From positions 5,270,001 to 5,334,000 of the forward strand of contig JAGYVD010000002.1 of the NCBI GenBank assembly GCA_021209875.1: a DNA stretch of 64,000 nucleotides. Reading direction: 5' to 3'. A program made the position numbers and the translations under genes. Below are positions 12,737 through 24,486 of the stretch, piece after piece. How positions within the stretch are numbered: position 1 is the stretch's first letter; every line of letters begins with the position of its first letter. This DNA comes from Rosellinia necatrix (taxonomy: Eukaryota > Ascomycota > Sordariomycetes > Xylariales > Xylariaceae). The notes below the pieces were generated by a model. The model had not been told where the DNA came from. It ran no database searches and saw nothing but the letters and a program-made list of their open reading frames with translations.

Positions 12737-13101
12737 CTACATGACGGCGCAGCACCCAGCACTCTGTGGAGGCGCGTACGGGTCTTCCCCTCTCGGTACG
12801 GGCCCCCCATACCGAAGGTACCATGTAATCCCTCGTACTATTGCAGTATGCAATTATGCTGTCGACACAGACCGTTTAGTATTCGAGCGCCATCTAAGAA
12901 TGCAACCGGCACCAATGTTAGTATAGTAGAGTCGTCTCACCTCTTAGCGGCTTGTGATACTGGGATGCGATCCCGCTCCAAATCTTCCCGCAACCTGCTG
13001 TTCAACTCGGTCAAACGTCGCAGCTTCAGATCCGCCATTGATTGCTTGTTTTTCTTAATCTGTGACGGGTCGCCGACCTCTCTAGATGTGTATGCAGGCA
13101 T
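12737..13101 (-). CDS. Heterotrimeric G-protein gamma subunit (frame broken)
   Basis: Gamma subunit that pairs with G-beta at the plasma membrane in pheromone, nutrient and growth signalling. Exon 1 is 13101-12941 and exon 2 is 12858-12737, with an 82-base intron (GTGAGA...CGACAG). Exon 1 carries PSQIKKNKQ and MADLKLRRLTELNSRLRED, nearly identical to Neurospora GNG-1 as I remember it. Exon 2 gives SIIAYCNSTRDYMVPSVWG. Directly after this, a run of six G on the coding strand (plus-strand C-run 12803-12808) puts the conserved end EDPYAPPQSAGCCAVM, with its CAVM CaaX prenylation box, one base out of frame. The exons total 283 bases, one more than 94 codons. With five G the protein would be 93 residues, the normal family size. 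A sequencing or assembly slip is the simplest reading; if real, the membrane anchor would be lost. Confidence 0.88.
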
Positions 13102-15715
13102 GATGATGATGATTATGAAGACGATGATGGTGTTGGTGAATGACGCGATGGAATCGGGAAAGTCGGAGAATGGCGAGGCGTGATAGCGTGGTTGATGTTG
13201 GTGATGGTAAGCTCCGAGTGCTCAATCGCTCGGGCTCGCCTCTCTGATGATGGTGTGAAATTGCGCGTTCCTGGTACCACAGATGCTGACCCAAGTTAGT
13301 TATTTGTCGGGGCTGGGTGCATCGTCTGCGTTGCTACGTCGGCCGTCGTAATGTACCGCGTGCCCTCTTTGTTGTGAGATGGTAAAAGGAGCGAAGAAAT
13401 GGGGCGGGCCAACGGGCGGGTTTTTGGGTGGCGATCGGACTCGACTGGCCGGAGTCAATGGGTGGCAGGACAAGAGCGCTACTTACAACTACTAAACGAT
13501 CAGAGGACTCGCCATACGATCGGGACTGACGAGTCTGGAGGCTCGAGGGGACAGCGACGGGGCGGCGCAGCGACGAAAGGAAACCACGGGATCCGTATAT
13601 CGTCCTCAGAGAGCGCGGCGACGTGGAAGAGAAGGGAGCGAATGAGCACTGGCAAGACACGGGGAAGGGAGATAGGCAGACTGGGCGCTGGAGACGAGGA
13701 TAGAGAGGATGGTTTAGTTGGGGGGAGGTGGTCAGGGTGGTTTGTTAGGGTGGTAGGGGAGGGAGGATCGGAGTGGAGGCAGAGGTCGACCAGAAGAGGT
13801 AGAGCCAGAGGTAAAAGGCAGAGCCAGAGAAAGACACGGGCCTAGCGCCCTTACTCGCAGAGCGCAAGGCAGGTAGGAGGTACCTTTGGCTCACCTATGC
13901 TGTTTCGCTATGGGAGAGCCCTGGCACCGCGCCGGCACCAAGCGGGATTAGGACTTTTCCCTGGTAGCTCCGACGCCTGTGATTGGCTCAAGTCCTAAGG
14001 GGGGAATGAATATGGGGCTCTTCTTGCAGGTAGGGAAATTGGTGGTCCAGTTTCTCTAGTGGCTTGTGCCCGAAGCGTACAGTAATATCGCACATGCTAA
14101 ATCTACTTAAATCTACTTGAATTTGAGTAAGTCCCTCAATACCACAGCAGGTATCTACATAAGATCGAGAAGACCCAGGCGATTTTGTGTTTCGCAGCCT
14201 TACATTTATTTGCATGGTCGACTCGGAGAGAACAGACGGTCTCACCTCAACACTCATCAACAAGCCGAATTCAGGTTGCTCGAGGGTTTCTGAACGCAAT
14301 GGGTGTTGTGATAAAAATAGCACCCAGGTAACTAACTAACAGGTAATGAGTATTTCAGTATTAGGTAGTTACTTCAGGGTCCTTTCGTTGTACTTCATCG
14401 CGAGCAACTACCTACGTTGCCAGGTATGTGGCGAATCGTTTTGTATATACCTATGTATGCATTCGCGAAGGCGCAAGGATTTGGTTAGTGGTACACTAAA
14501 TATACAAACGATGGCCTCGGCATATGTTTATCGATTGATAAAGTCTTGACGGCGTGAGCAATCATGTCGAATCCGGCTAGGGTTCCAATTGCACCTGGGA
14601 CTTACATAGTGTAGTTAGTCGTAGTATTCTATGTATATCGGCTGTTGAAACGATCTTAGAACCACATCAGATCGGTAGACCGATGTAGATTAACTATATG
14701 CTACGTAATTACATAGTCGGCATCAGGTATTGACAAGGGATAATAAGCCTAACGTTTGTCTGCAGTGGTGTGCCTTTCGTTAGTCAAGTCTCATATAGGT
14801 TAGATACATACTCTGTATGTATGTATGTATGTATGTATACACCTCAATCCCTAGAACCCCCGAGGACTCCACATCGTGTTGTTTTCAGGACGACGCGGGA
14901 CAGGACAGTTACGTCCCGACCGTATACATACCAACTAATTAGTGGACCGTGTGCAAGTAGGGAAGGCCTATCACGACGCAGGATCTAGTAGGTAGCGCAC
15001 CACCCTCATTGTGACGCCAAATTAGGAGAATATGCACTCTTGCAGGCAAGGCTATATATCCTCTTCATATGAACGCACATACCTAGTTATTTTGCCTCAT
15101 AGACGTCTTGACGGTACCTATTTAGAAATTAAAGCTGTCATCGGACGTGTGGATTTGGTTTGATTCATTTGATTCATTTTATTAAAGGAATGGTGTGTGT
15201 AGTGTAATGTGGTTTGTCGCCCAGCACACCGGAGCGCAAAGGACTACACGTTTGATATGCCAACATGGAATTAGGCAAGGCATCTTTTATAAAAATGAAA
15301 ATCATTCTCTGCAAGGATTAGATAGTTAGCCTACTTACGTACCTAGGCAGGTAGGTATCTTGGTTACACCGTATTGAAAGGTGCTACAGAGTGGAAGCAC
15401 CTAGGTAGGTGCTAGAGACATGCTATATTTGCACACAACTGCACCTAAGTTTGCCAGTGACAGGGGGGTCGCACATTGATTGCAGGTGCTCCGGCAACAA
15501 AACAGTCGCGAAGCCATGAGCAATGGGTCTATTGGTAGTCACGTGACATAAAATTTCCAAAGCCCGTGCCCCGCCTCGCTCGACGTCCCAAACCCACCAA
15601 ATGTGGCACACATCGAAAATCTTCTTTTTGGTGTCTCTTCTCCCCCATCACACGTCACGCCGCTCCGGCCGCACCCATCTCTTTTGATCCCTAACCATCA
15701 AAGAGATCGCCCAAC
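13102..15715. other. Intergenic region between Gγ and eIF3a
   Basis: The left part is the upstream region of the gamma-subunit gene; its coding strand is pyrimidine-rich, which explains open frames on the opposite strand at 13399-13845. The right end, a pyrimidine-rich stretch from about 15610 to 15700, is the probable eIF3a promoter and leader. A TATG microsatellite and ACCT/AGGT tracts (15335-15420) lie between. No gene recognised. Confidence 0.6.
14814..14840. repeat. TATG microsatellite
   Basis: Perfect TATG tetranucleotide run of about six units in intergenic DNA. Confidence 0.85.
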
Positions 15716-18700
15716 ATGCCGCCGCCTCCGCATCAGAAGCCGGAGAACGTGCTGAAGCGTGCACACGAGCTGATCGGCGTCAACCAGACCCCGGCCGCTC
15801 TCACCCTCCTCCACGACCACATCACGTCCAAACGCTCGCGAAATGTCCCCATCGCCTCGCTGGAGCCGGTTATGCTCCTCTTGGTCGAGCTTTCCGTCGA
15901 GCAGAAGAAAGGCAAGCTCGCCAAAGATGCCCTCTATTCCTACAAGAACATCGCCCAGAACACCAACATCGCCACCATCGAACTGGTGCTGAAGAAGTTC
16001 ATCGAGCTGGCCGCCGAGAAAGTCACTGCCGCCCAGAAGAAGGCCGACGAGGTGCAGGAATCCCTTGACGCCACCACAACCTCCAACATCGAAGATCTGG
16101 AGGCCACAGAGACCCCTGAGTCCATCCTGCTGGCCACCGTGTCTGGCGAGCAGTCGAGAGACCGCACCGAGCGCGCCGTCGTAACCCCCTGGCTCAAGTT
16201 TCTCTGGGAAGCGTACCGAACCGTCCTCGATATTCTACGTAATAATGCCAGGCTTGAGCTCCTTTATCAGAGTACTGCTCTGCAGGCCTTCGACTTCTGT
16301 CTCAAGTACCAACGAAAGACGGAGTTCCGCCGTCTTTGCGAGCTGCTTCGCAACCATGTTCAAACCGCCGCCAAATATTCCAGCCAGATGCATGCTATCA
16401 ACCTCAATGACCCGGATACCTTACAGCGGCATTTGGAGACCCGTTTCCAGCAGCTGAATGTCGCCGTGGAACTGGAGCTCTGGCAAGAGGCTTTCCGAAG
16501 CGTTGAGGATATTCACACCCTCCTGAACCTCAGCAAGCGCCCGCCAAAGAATGTCATGATGGCCAACTACTACGAGAAGCTTACTCGTATCTTCCTTGTC
16601 GGCGAAAATTACCTTTTCCACGCCGCTGCGTGGTCTAGGTACTACAACCTTCTCCGGCAGTCTGCCGCCCTGGTTGCTTCCGGTCAGGGCAAGAAGGCTG
16701 ACAACCCATCCGCCACCGATGCGGACTTACAGAAGGCTGCGTCATTTGTCCTCCTGTCTGCGCTATCAATCCCTGTCATTAGCACAACAAGATCGCGGGG
16801 CGCCATGGTCGATTTCGACGAGGCACGGAAGAACAAGAACTCGCGTCTCACCCACCTCTTGGGAATGTCTGTTGCCCCTACCCGGGCCGTTCTCTTCCGT
16901 GATGCTCTATCCAAGTCTCTCTTAAAGCGTGCCCGCCCCGAGATTCGGGACTTGTACAACATCCTAGAGGTTGATTTCCACCCCCTCTCTATCTGCCAGA
17001 AGATCTCCCCCATTCTGACCAAGATTGGTACCGACTCTGAGATGGAGAAGTACATCCTCCCTCTTCAACAAGTCATTCTTACCCGGCTCTTCCAGCAGCT
17101 ATCTCAAGTCTATGAGAGTGTTGATCTTGCGTTTGTTGAAAGCCTAGCCGACTTTCCTGATCCCTTCCAAATTTCTCGTGGAACAATTGAGAAGTTTATC
17201 ATGAACGGAAATAAGAAAGGCGATCTCTCCATCCGCATGGATCACGCAACAGGCGTACTTAAGTTTGATAAAGATGTCTTCGCCTCTTCCAAGCCGGTCC
17301 ATGCTGGCTCTAGTACAGGTTCTGCGGAGAGCCAGACTGGCACCGTGCAAAGACTCCAAAGCACGCCCTCAGAGATTATCCGCTCACAATTGTCTCGCCT
17401 TGCAAATACCCTATATACTACTTGCTTCTATATTGATCCTACTTTCAGGCAAAATCAAGCAGAAGCCCGCAATGCCGCCCTGGCACGCACTAAGGCGGGT
17501 GCTGAAAAGGAGCACGATGAGACTCTTGCCCGAAAAGAAATCATTCAAAAGCGGAAGGAAGAAGCTTCAGAACTGCAAGCAAAGAGAGAGAAAGAAAAGG
17601 CCAAACAAAAACGTCTTCAAGAACAGGCTTTGGCTGAGGCCGAAGAAAGGCGTTTGGCCCAGGAGCAGAAAGAGCGTGAAGAAAAGCGCCTCAAGGACGA
17701 GCGGGATCGCGTGCGTAAAGAGGAGCTGAAAAAGCAGATTGCCGACTTGAAGTTAGGTGCCAACGCCGCCGATATCGACATTGAGAATCTTGGCGACATT
17801 GACATTCGAGCCATGAAGCTCGCTCAGCTTGAGCGCGAGAAACATGACATCAAAGAACGACTCCGAGTAACAGGCAAGCGCATGGATCACCTCGAACGCG
17901 CCTTTAGAAAAGAGGAGGCTGCCAAGCTTGGCGAAGACTACGCGGCGCAGAGAGAGCGTGATTTGGCCGCATACGAGGTGACGCGGGAGCAAACCCTGAA
18001 AGACGCTGAGGAGAAACATAAAGAGAGCGTTGCGCTTAAGCATCGTCTCGGCCGTTTAATGTCCTATTATGAGCCCTTCAGAAGGTCTCTACATGATCGC
18101 CGTCGCGACGAGTTTGAGAAACGCCAACGCGACGCCGATCGTGAACTAGAGAAACAGATCACCGCGAGAAAGAAGGAGTACAGAGAGCGCAAGCTTCGAG
18201 AGAAGCGAGACCGAGAGGAAAAGGAGAGGGCCCTAAGAGAAGCCGAGGAACGCGCCGCGCGAGAAAAGGAAGAGCAGGAGAAACGTGTAGAGCAGAAGCG
18301 GGCCGAGATAGCCAGGATCAAAGAACAGCGAGAAAAGGAGCGGCAAGAGACACAGGAGAAGGCTGCTTTGCAAGCCAGACGGGAGGAAGAAGCGATGGCC
18401 AGGCGACAGGCCGAGAAAGAGGCAACCCCCCGTTTCGCACCCCGCCGCGAGCCGGTGGCGATGGAACGCACAAGCTCTCAAGATCAGCCTCCCGCCCCAC
18501 CCCGCATCCAGCTTGCTGGGGGCAAGCCATCATGGCGTGACCGCGAAGCCTCTCGGGGCGCCACTCCTCCAATCGACTCAAATGGGCCGTCGCGTGCCCC
18601 GCCACCCGCAGCAATGGAACGGACCGGCTCCAACAGCCGTGCCGGTGGACCTCCACGTCTCAATCTACAAGGCCAGGGTGGTAAGCCGTCGTGGCGTGAG

Positions 18701-18877
18701 CGTGAGGCTGCAAGGGCCAGTGGCGGCGGCAGCGCCCCTCCGGAACCCGCAGGCGGGGCGAGGGGTGATACCCCTCCAGCTCCAGCCCCAGCCCCAGCGT
18801 CTGGGGAGACCTTGAAGCCGTCTGGCGGTGCTGGGAAGTGGGTACCCCGGCATTTACGTGACAAGCAGGGTTCTTGA
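15716..18877 (+). CDS. Translation initiation factor eIF3 subunit a
   Basis: Largest subunit of eIF3 (Tif32/Rpg1), the scaffold that recruits the 43S pre-initiation complex in the cytoplasm. It is a single uninterrupted exon of 1053 residues, usual for fungi. The N-terminus ([29 protein letters not shown]) is the conserved eIF3a start. A PCI-type helical region spans roughly residues 330-525 ([10 protein letters not shown], then [11 protein letters not shown]). A very long Glu/Arg/Lys-rich coiled coil covers about 590-900. The end is Pro/Gly-rich and holds two copies of a GGKPSWR(D/E)REA repeat near residues 935 and 987, then [17 protein letters not shown]. The start lies in a good context (CCCAACATGCC) after a pyrimidine-rich leader. 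Confidence 0.97.
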   Translation: MPPPPHQKPENVLKRAHELIGVNQTPAALTLLHDHITSKRSRNVPIASLEPVMLLLVELSVEQKKGKLAKDALYSYKNIAQNTNIATIELVLKKFIELAAEKVTAAQKKADEVQESLDATTTSNIEDLEATETPESILLATVSGEQSRDRTERAVVTPWLKFLWEAYRTVLDILRNNARLELLYQSTALQAFDFCLKYQRKTEFRRLCELLRNHVQTAAKYSSQMHAINLNDPDTLQRHLETRFQQLNVAVELELWQEAFRSVEDIHTLLNLSKRPPKNVMMANYYEKLTRIFLVGENYLFHAAAWSRYYNLLRQSAALVASGQGKKADNPSATDADLQKAASFVLLSALSIPVISTTRSRGAMVDFDEARKNKNSRLTHLLGMSVAPTRAVLFRDALSKSLLKRARPEIRDLYNILEVDFHPLSICQKISPILTKIGTDSEMEKYILPLQQVILTRLFQQLSQVYESVDLAFVESLADFPDPFQISRGTIEKFIMNGNKKGDLSIRMDHATGVLKFDKDVFASSKPVHAGSSTGSAESQTGTVQRLQSTPSEIIRSQLSRLANTLYTTCFYIDPTFRQNQAEARNAALARTKAGAEKEHDETLARKEIIQKRKEEASELQAKREKEKAKQKRLQEQALAEAEERRLAQEQKEREEKRLKDERDRVRKEELKKQIADLKLGANAADIDIENLGDIDIRAMKLAQLEREKHDIKERLRVTGKRMDHLERAFRKEEAAKLGEDYAAQRERDLAAYEVTREQTLKDAEEKHKESVALKHRLGRLMSYYEPFRRSLHDRRRDEFEKRQRDADRELEKQITARKKEYRERKLREKRDREEKERALREAEERAAREKEEQEKRVEQKRAEIARIKEQREKERQETQEKAALQARREEEAMARRQAEKEATPRFAPRREPVAMERTSSQDQPPAPPRIQLAGGKPSWRDREASRGATPPIDSNGPSRAPPPAAMERTGSNSRAGGPPRLNLQGQGGKPSWREREAARASGGGSAPPEPAGGARGDTPPAPAPAPASGETLKPSGGAGKWVPRHLRDKQGS

Positions 18878-20962
18878 GCATAGCACGGATGGGCGTTTCG
18901 GGTTTGGGTTTGCCAAAGTAGTTTGTAATTTAGGCTCACGAAAAGAAGCATCTTTGCTTTTTGAGATTAGCAGTCAGAGCAAGAATATGAGATGATGATG
19001 GCCGGTATCACGTACTGCCCTACCCTGCGTCATAGGGGTGTGTCGTGTAATGGCGGTTCCAGTTGGATACCTTGCAGTTAGATCGGGGTACCATTAAACC
19101 CATGCCACGTCTCATTCCTCAAGTGCATTGTGGCCTTTTCTGAACAGCCTGATTTCCTGAATTACCTCAAGGGTAAGTAGGTTTAGGTGATTACAATGAC
19201 ACTCTGAAAAACAAACTGTGAAAATGAGATCACCTAAAGTATAACCTTCTCTCACGTAGTACAACAAGTCGGCCAACCATGTTAAATTCTTTGTTCTTTC
19301 CCCCCGCTCATCCTTTACGGCATATCCAAAAATTGTTAGGTGGGTACGGGGGCTTACTGTCTGCTCACTTCCACATGTCCATGTTAGTATATATGGACGT
19401 TGGTGGTATCTTTGGCTTCTTTTTAGTCTATTCCGGCATGGATGAGCGCTACTTAAAATTCCCGGAGGCAACGTATTCCTCCTTATCTATCTTTCACACA
19501 TGCAGGTTAATGTATCATCCCCGCATCACTCTAAATTGACAGACTATCCCTCCACTCCCTATGAATTGTAAGGTTTCTTATTATGAAATGGCCTTACCCC
19601 AGTTGACTATAAACTTCGGAAGCTTCAAATGACAGCAGCACAGAAACTGCACAATCTGCAACAGAATAACATTCAGAAGCATAGCTCGGGGAGGAGGAGT
19701 TGTGGATAGCGAGATTCTTTGAGGAGTGCGTGCAAGAAGAGCTGACTTTTAACTAGTTCGATATCCTACATGGAGATGTCGAGTAAAACTTTCGTAATCA
19801 TTTGCAGTTGGATTTTGCAACTCTCCAAAGTCTTTCCGGATTTTGCCAAGGCGCCACCAGCTATACCCTCATATGTCTAAGCCAGGCAAAGATCGTCCAA
19901 TTCAGACCCAACCCACTCGACGAAGCCGTCTTAACCCTTGCTTATGAGGTCTGCGGCGATTTGGTCCCCTGCCTGTCTACTTCTGCCCGGTGATTCCGGG
20001 GCAAGTGCATACTAAATACCTATGCTCTAAAAATTCCCCAACGATGCATTTCCTTTGCATAGGCAACTCACGACAGTTACCTACTCCCCAACATCCTTGG
20101 CAACAACCGCCCCAGAAGCAATCTGGACAGGTTGACGGCAGAATGACGGCCTAAGGAAGATCGAAGCCATGTTGCGCGAATAAAGCATCTTTTCTGTCAG
20201 GAAAAATATCCCCTCTCGACAAGCTCCCCATCGGTCTTGAGATACATCATGAATTTGCAGGGATCGGCATTATGGTTGACTTACAGAGACACGTAACAGG
20301 AGTGATCGATTTTTTTTTTTTGACGATGCTCAAACTGAAGCCTTTAGTATGTGTATCTTTGGAGTGTACGAAGGCTTCTTTGGTGTCATGAAGGATCAAA
20401 AGTGGAGCTTCTTCGACGAGTCCGCCAGAGATGGCTCCGGGTGAAGCGTGAGGAATGTGCTTGATATCGCATTCTGGGATACGCATGTGTTAACTTCGGC
20501 CTAGAATAGCACGGCCTTTGCTTATAGAGTTACAGGCGTGCTTCTAGCGTGGTTTGTTCACCTACTACACTAAGTAATACATATCTATTTATTTATTCGA
20601 ATATTTTACCCCATAACTATATGGTTATTGATTATATAATCCTAACATACAACTGTACGGCTCTATGCTTAGGCTTCTTCGTTGATCCATTATCTCATAT
20701 AGCACAGTTATTACATCATATATAACCTCACATTGTAATAAAATCAGTTAAAGTAGTTAATTCTAAATATAACTATGAAATTCTACCTAGGCTAACCGCA
20801 TAGTTGTCGGAGGTTTGTTTCCATATGCGAAGCGTGTATAATCTCGCTTTCAGCTATTGTCTGCATGTCTCAATGGAAGGCCATGAAGTTGGTGTTTTCG
20901 CCCGTAGCCGCGGCGTAGGACAAGCCAACCCTCCTACGCGGCCGGCGATCGCCACATCCGAC
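18878..20962. other. Intergenic region, no gene recognised
   Basis: This holds 3' flanks of eIF3a and of the EthD gene. Only short frames are present, and the stretch 20560-20800 is clearly AT-rich. Confidence 0.55.
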
Positions 20963-21376
20963 TCAAGACCTCTCCGTCACAGTGGTATCGCCCTTCAGGA
21001 CCACGGTCATCCTCGCGCGGTCGAGGAACAGCTCCTCGTCGGCGGCAATCCTCTTCGCGTTCTCAGGCTGCTGCGTGAGGACGAAGAAGGCCTGGAAGGC
21101 GGCCTCGTCCTCGAAGGTGAGCTCGGCAAACGAGTCGTAGTCGAACTCTTCCTGGGCCCCGATCATCACGGTCGCCGGGGTGTCGGGGTTGCGCGCCGTG
21201 TTGCCCTCGGCCTGCCGCTCGGTTCGGTGGAGGTAGTGCCTCGTGTGAGAGAGCGGGAAGTTTGCGCCGGTGAGCTCGCGCACCAAGGGCACGTGAGTCC
21301 CCTCGTAGTGGGCTCTGAACTGCTCCGGCGTGGTGCCAGGCTTTCGGTAGGCGAAGATGAGGACCGAGTAAGGCAT
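20963..21376 (-). CDS. EthD-domain small protein
   Basis: Small dimeric alpha/beta-barrel protein of 137 residues with an EthD-type fold. The start is MPYSVLIFAYRKPGTTPEQF, where the PG..PEQF.AHYEGTHVPLV pattern is the EthD signature (beta strand, then helix with the conserved HYE...H). The later half has FDYDSFAELTFEDEAAFQAF and a DEELFLDR segment, again family-typical. Such proteins often accompany fungal polyketide or aromatic-decarboxylation and oxidation genes, but their own reaction is frequently unknown. The frame is open upstream of this ATG to about 21562, but the extension runs through the 13-base tandem repeat and is unlikely to be translated. It may belong to the adjacent UbiA/SAT4-like/P450 group. 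Confidence 0.85.
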   Translation of the reverse strand: MPYSVLIFAYRKPGTTPEQFRAHYEGTHVPLVRELTGANFPLSHTRHYLHRTERQAEGNTARNPDTPATVMIGAQEEFDYDSFAELTFEDEAAFQAFFVLTQQPENAKRIAADEELFLDRARMTVVLKGDTTVTERS

Positions 21377-22258
21377 GTTGAGCGGTTGTGATTTGTGATT
21401 TTGATGGAATGTTGTTGTATGGGATGGACAAAAATTGTGTTGGTTGTTGTGGTCTTGGAGGGCTGCGGATGGGGTATGCGTGGGATGTATGCGTGGGAGG
21501 TGTTCTCTCTGTGAGGGGTCGCTGATAGGGGTCACTAATAGGGGTTCACTGATAGGGGTCACTGATAGGGGCCACTGATAGGGGCCACTGAGCTGGAGAA
21601 GACGAGAACTGCCGGACAGAGCTCAGAGCTCAGAGCTCCCGAACGACGACTTTTGTAGGAAAAGGGACTGATGGTCTCAGTTAGTGGCAGGCTATCGGAA
21701 TGTGAGGGCTTACACCTGTAGTGTCGTATTCTCTTACTTCGACTAAGGGCAGCAGCGTCACGCACAGCCAGTCCCGAGGCCCCAGGACCCCAGGACCGTA
21801 ACATCACAATTTCCAAAACTCCATCTTCAAGGCTGTGACAACCGAGCTAAGAGAAAGAGGGGCGATGCGTGCCTGGAAGCTGGAAGGGGGGAAAATAAAA
21901 ACGGATGGAAATAAAAATAGAAACTGCCGAGGGATGACTTGACTAACTGAGACTGAGGGATGCGATGTAAGGCATGCAAATGCAATGCAATAGTGAGATG
22001 ACGAGATATAACATGTAACATGTAATATGGAATATGTAATATGTAACATGTATTTTCAAAAAAAAAAAAAAAAAGAATACCTCCCTAGCGGATCAGAATC
22101 GCTGATGATTTGACTGCCCTGTTGTTGGTGCCTGCCCATTATTTAGTGTCTATATTACTACCTAGTGTCTATTGCTACCAAGGTAGTACCTAGTAGGTAG
22201 TGTCTATTGTTAGTGCCTGTTGTAGGTAGGTTAGTGTATGTAAGCGCCTTATTTCCAC
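21377..22258. other. Upstream region of EthD gene with tandem repeats
   Basis: Contains the tandem repeat at 21518-21591, a triple AGAGCTC repeat near 21615-21640, an A-run near 22058-22074 and ACCT/AGGT tracts at 22155-22230. No gene recognised. Confidence 0.6.
21518..21591. repeat. 13-base tandem repeat TCACTGATAGGGG
   Basis: About five head-to-tail copies of (T/C)CACTGATAGGGG with few differences, lying some 140 bases upstream of the EthD start codon. It could be a minisatellite or carry repeated binding sites. Confidence 0.85.
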
Positions 22259-23260
22259 TCAGTTGGGGGCGACCCCGCGCCTCGCAACCAACGGCAGCGC
22301 GTAGACGCTCACCAGCCAACAATTATAAATCACAAATGTAACTCTGTCCTCCTCCACCGTCCGCCTCAGCAGAGTCCGCGATGCAACCCAAAGTGCTATC
22401 GCGCCCGGGATGCTGCATCCGACCCAGCCACAGCCCCAGTACGCTGCAGAGACCAGGCTCCAGCATACAGCCCCGACTGCGACCGACCAACGTGCAGGGC
22501 CTTCTCCGAGAACCAGCGGCACCGTCTCTCTGGCGGCCGCCGCATCGCCGTCCTGGTCGTACAGGTCTTGGGAGTGCACCGTCGTCGTGATGATCGCCAC
22601 GAGCATCGTCAGCCAGCCGAGGGCATCCCTGTCGAACAGCACCGAGGCCGAACCACGCTGGCTGGGCAGCAGCACCACATCGAGTGCGCCGGATGCAAAG
22701 CTCATGAAGCCCAGGCCGTTGAGCAGGTTGCGGACGACGAAGCCCCGGCTAGAAGGCCCGGGGTGGTTGTAGACGCAGCCGAAGGCCACGAGCAGCAGGC
22801 TCTGTATCACCCCGCCCCCGACCATCAGGCTGGTCAGGACGGACAGCGGGTAGGCGAGCACTCCGAGGATCTGCGCGCTCTGGGCCGAGATGAGGCCCGC
22901 GGGTATAGGGCGCCACGGCTTGTTGAGGCGATCTTCAGCGATCGCCGCCGGGTATCGCTGGTTGTTCACCGTGAAGGCCAGCAGGTTCACCCAGGTCCAG
23001 CAAAGGACGTAGGGCAACCGCGTAAGCAAGGCAAGGGGCGAGACCTGGCCGGAGAACAGTCCGAAAGAGTAGAACACCGCGAACGCGGTGCTCGGAAATA
23101 TCATGGTTTTGAAATCGTTGCAGGTGAAGAGCCACAGGGAGGTGGTGAAGTTCGTGACGGAGAGCAAAGTTTTGTACCACCGTTTGAGCGGCTCCCGACG
23201 ACACATCGAAGAATACGGTTGTCGGTATTGTGAAGAATGCATCTTCGTTGCCTTAGTCAT
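22259..23260 (-). CDS. UbiA-family membrane prenyltransferase / terpene-cyclase-like
   Basis: Polytopic membrane protein of 333 residues of the UbiA superfamily, whose members transfer a prenyl group from a polyprenyl diphosphate or, in some fungal cases such as fumagillin Fma-TC, cyclise it. The first Asp-rich region is represented by NNQRYP...AEDRLNKPWRPIPAG at about residues 95-125, the form seen in the fungal branch. The second is DLYDQDGDAAAARETVPL at about 228-250, with the DxxDxxGD...R.T.P pattern. Seven or more hydrophobic segments surround them. The ATG at 23260 (MTKATKM) was chosen; the frame extends 16 codons further but begins with TTG. Neighbours suggest a biosynthetic role. Substrate and transferase-versus-cyclase activity cannot be decided from sequence. 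Confidence 0.85.
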   Translation of the reverse strand: MTKATKMHSSQYRQPYSSMCRREPLKRWYKTLLSVTNFTTSLWLFTCNDFKTMIFPSTAFAVFYSFGLFSGQVSPLALLTRLPYVLCWTWVNLLAFTVNNQRYPAAIAEDRLNKPWRPIPAGLISAQSAQILGVLAYPLSVLTSLMVGGGVIQSLLLVAFGCVYNHPGPSSRGFVVRNLLNGLGFMSFASGALDVVLLPSQRGSASVLFDRDALGWLTMLVAIITTTVHSQDLYDQDGDAAAARETVPLVLGEGPARWSVAVGAVCWSLVSAAYWGCGWVGCSIPGAIALWVASRTLLRRTVEEDRVTFVIYNCWLVSVYALPLVARRGVAPN

Positions 23261-24486
23261 CTTGAATGTTACGGAAGATGAGGGCACTTGGGAAAGAATA
23301 CTGTCCAAAACTTCAACAAGAGAGAGGTCAAGACTAGAAAGAAAGACAGGGCATGTAGAGTATGACTCAAAGAATAACTACTTTCAAATACGACACTTTT
23401 TTTTTTTTTTTGTTGTCGCTGTTGTTGTTAGAAATTTACTATCCTCCTTTTTAAGCACCAAACAAATAGGGGGGGGGGCTGACTGTTAGAGGGCCAAAGC
23501 ATTTTTTGCGGAGGCCTACATGTCTACTTGGGCTATGATGATGATGGAATGGAAGGGGCGCTTTTCTTGTGAGGAACACGAGAACTCTTTGCAAGGTGAC
23601 ATTAAACATTAGGATGTTGGTAGGGCTCCGAAATGTAGATTGCCAGGCCGAAACTGCCTTGCTCTATTGATTGCTTAGTGTAGCATTACAGCATTACATC
23701 CATCGTAGTCCTGGACAATTTGATAACCAGCTCCGTAATGACGGTATTGTCTCGGACGGACGGGTGTCGCCTCAATACGATATAAGCACCCAGAGAGAGA
23801 CCTGCATGTTCTAAAATAATCAACTCCGTCAGAGCTCTCTGCCACCATGGAGGATCCAACGCGCCTTAGGCCTTAGTGTATGAATCATGTGAATCATACC
23901 GCCAAGGACTGCAGTTGGTTCTAAGCTGCGAGGCAAATACGCACATGCACCTACCTAGTGGGGCCGGCGTTGCATGGTCCGGGTCGCCGGCCACTCAGCG
24001 GCGTATTACACCATGTTTAAAAATCGTGGGATCTAGTGTATACGATGAGCCCGCGTCTAATCGTATGCTGAGATAGGCAACCAAGCCAGGGTTTCCTGAT
24101 TTGCCGGCACTAGCGGGATGGACCGAGGGAAGTTCGTTGGAGAGACTGAAGGGGATTCGCACTACTGGGCAAGAATAGTCTCGAGATTGATGACGATCAT
24201 GATGAAGCAGGTGCCTATTAAAGCTCTCCGGTCTATAATTATCGTAGAGTCGTGGGGTCCCAGATAGATTTGAATGATGCCAGCCAAGAATGATTCCAAA
24301 ACTCATAAAAATATATTGAGATACTGATAATAACTAAAAACAGCAAGCTCCATGCGCAAAAGCTGAGCTGATTGGTACATTCGTATCTTGGCTCCTCAAC
24401 AACCTTGGAACTAACTCTTGGTACTTCTCAGGCGTCCACGCCCCTGCCATCTATAGCATTTTTACGAAGTGTCCCAAAATAACCAA
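23261..24486. other. Intergenic region, no gene recognised
   Basis: Upstream of the UbiA gene. It holds a T-run at 23398-23411 and a G-run near 23470, and no coding signal that I can support. Confidence 0.55.

Noticed and set aside
12590..13183. 197-residue plus-strand open frame
   Set aside because: It lies antisense to the gamma-subunit gene, whose conserved exons explain the sequence.
13399..13845. 148-residue plus-strand open frame
   Set aside because: Arg/Gly-rich translation of a purine-rich strand in the upstream region of the gamma-subunit gene; no domain.
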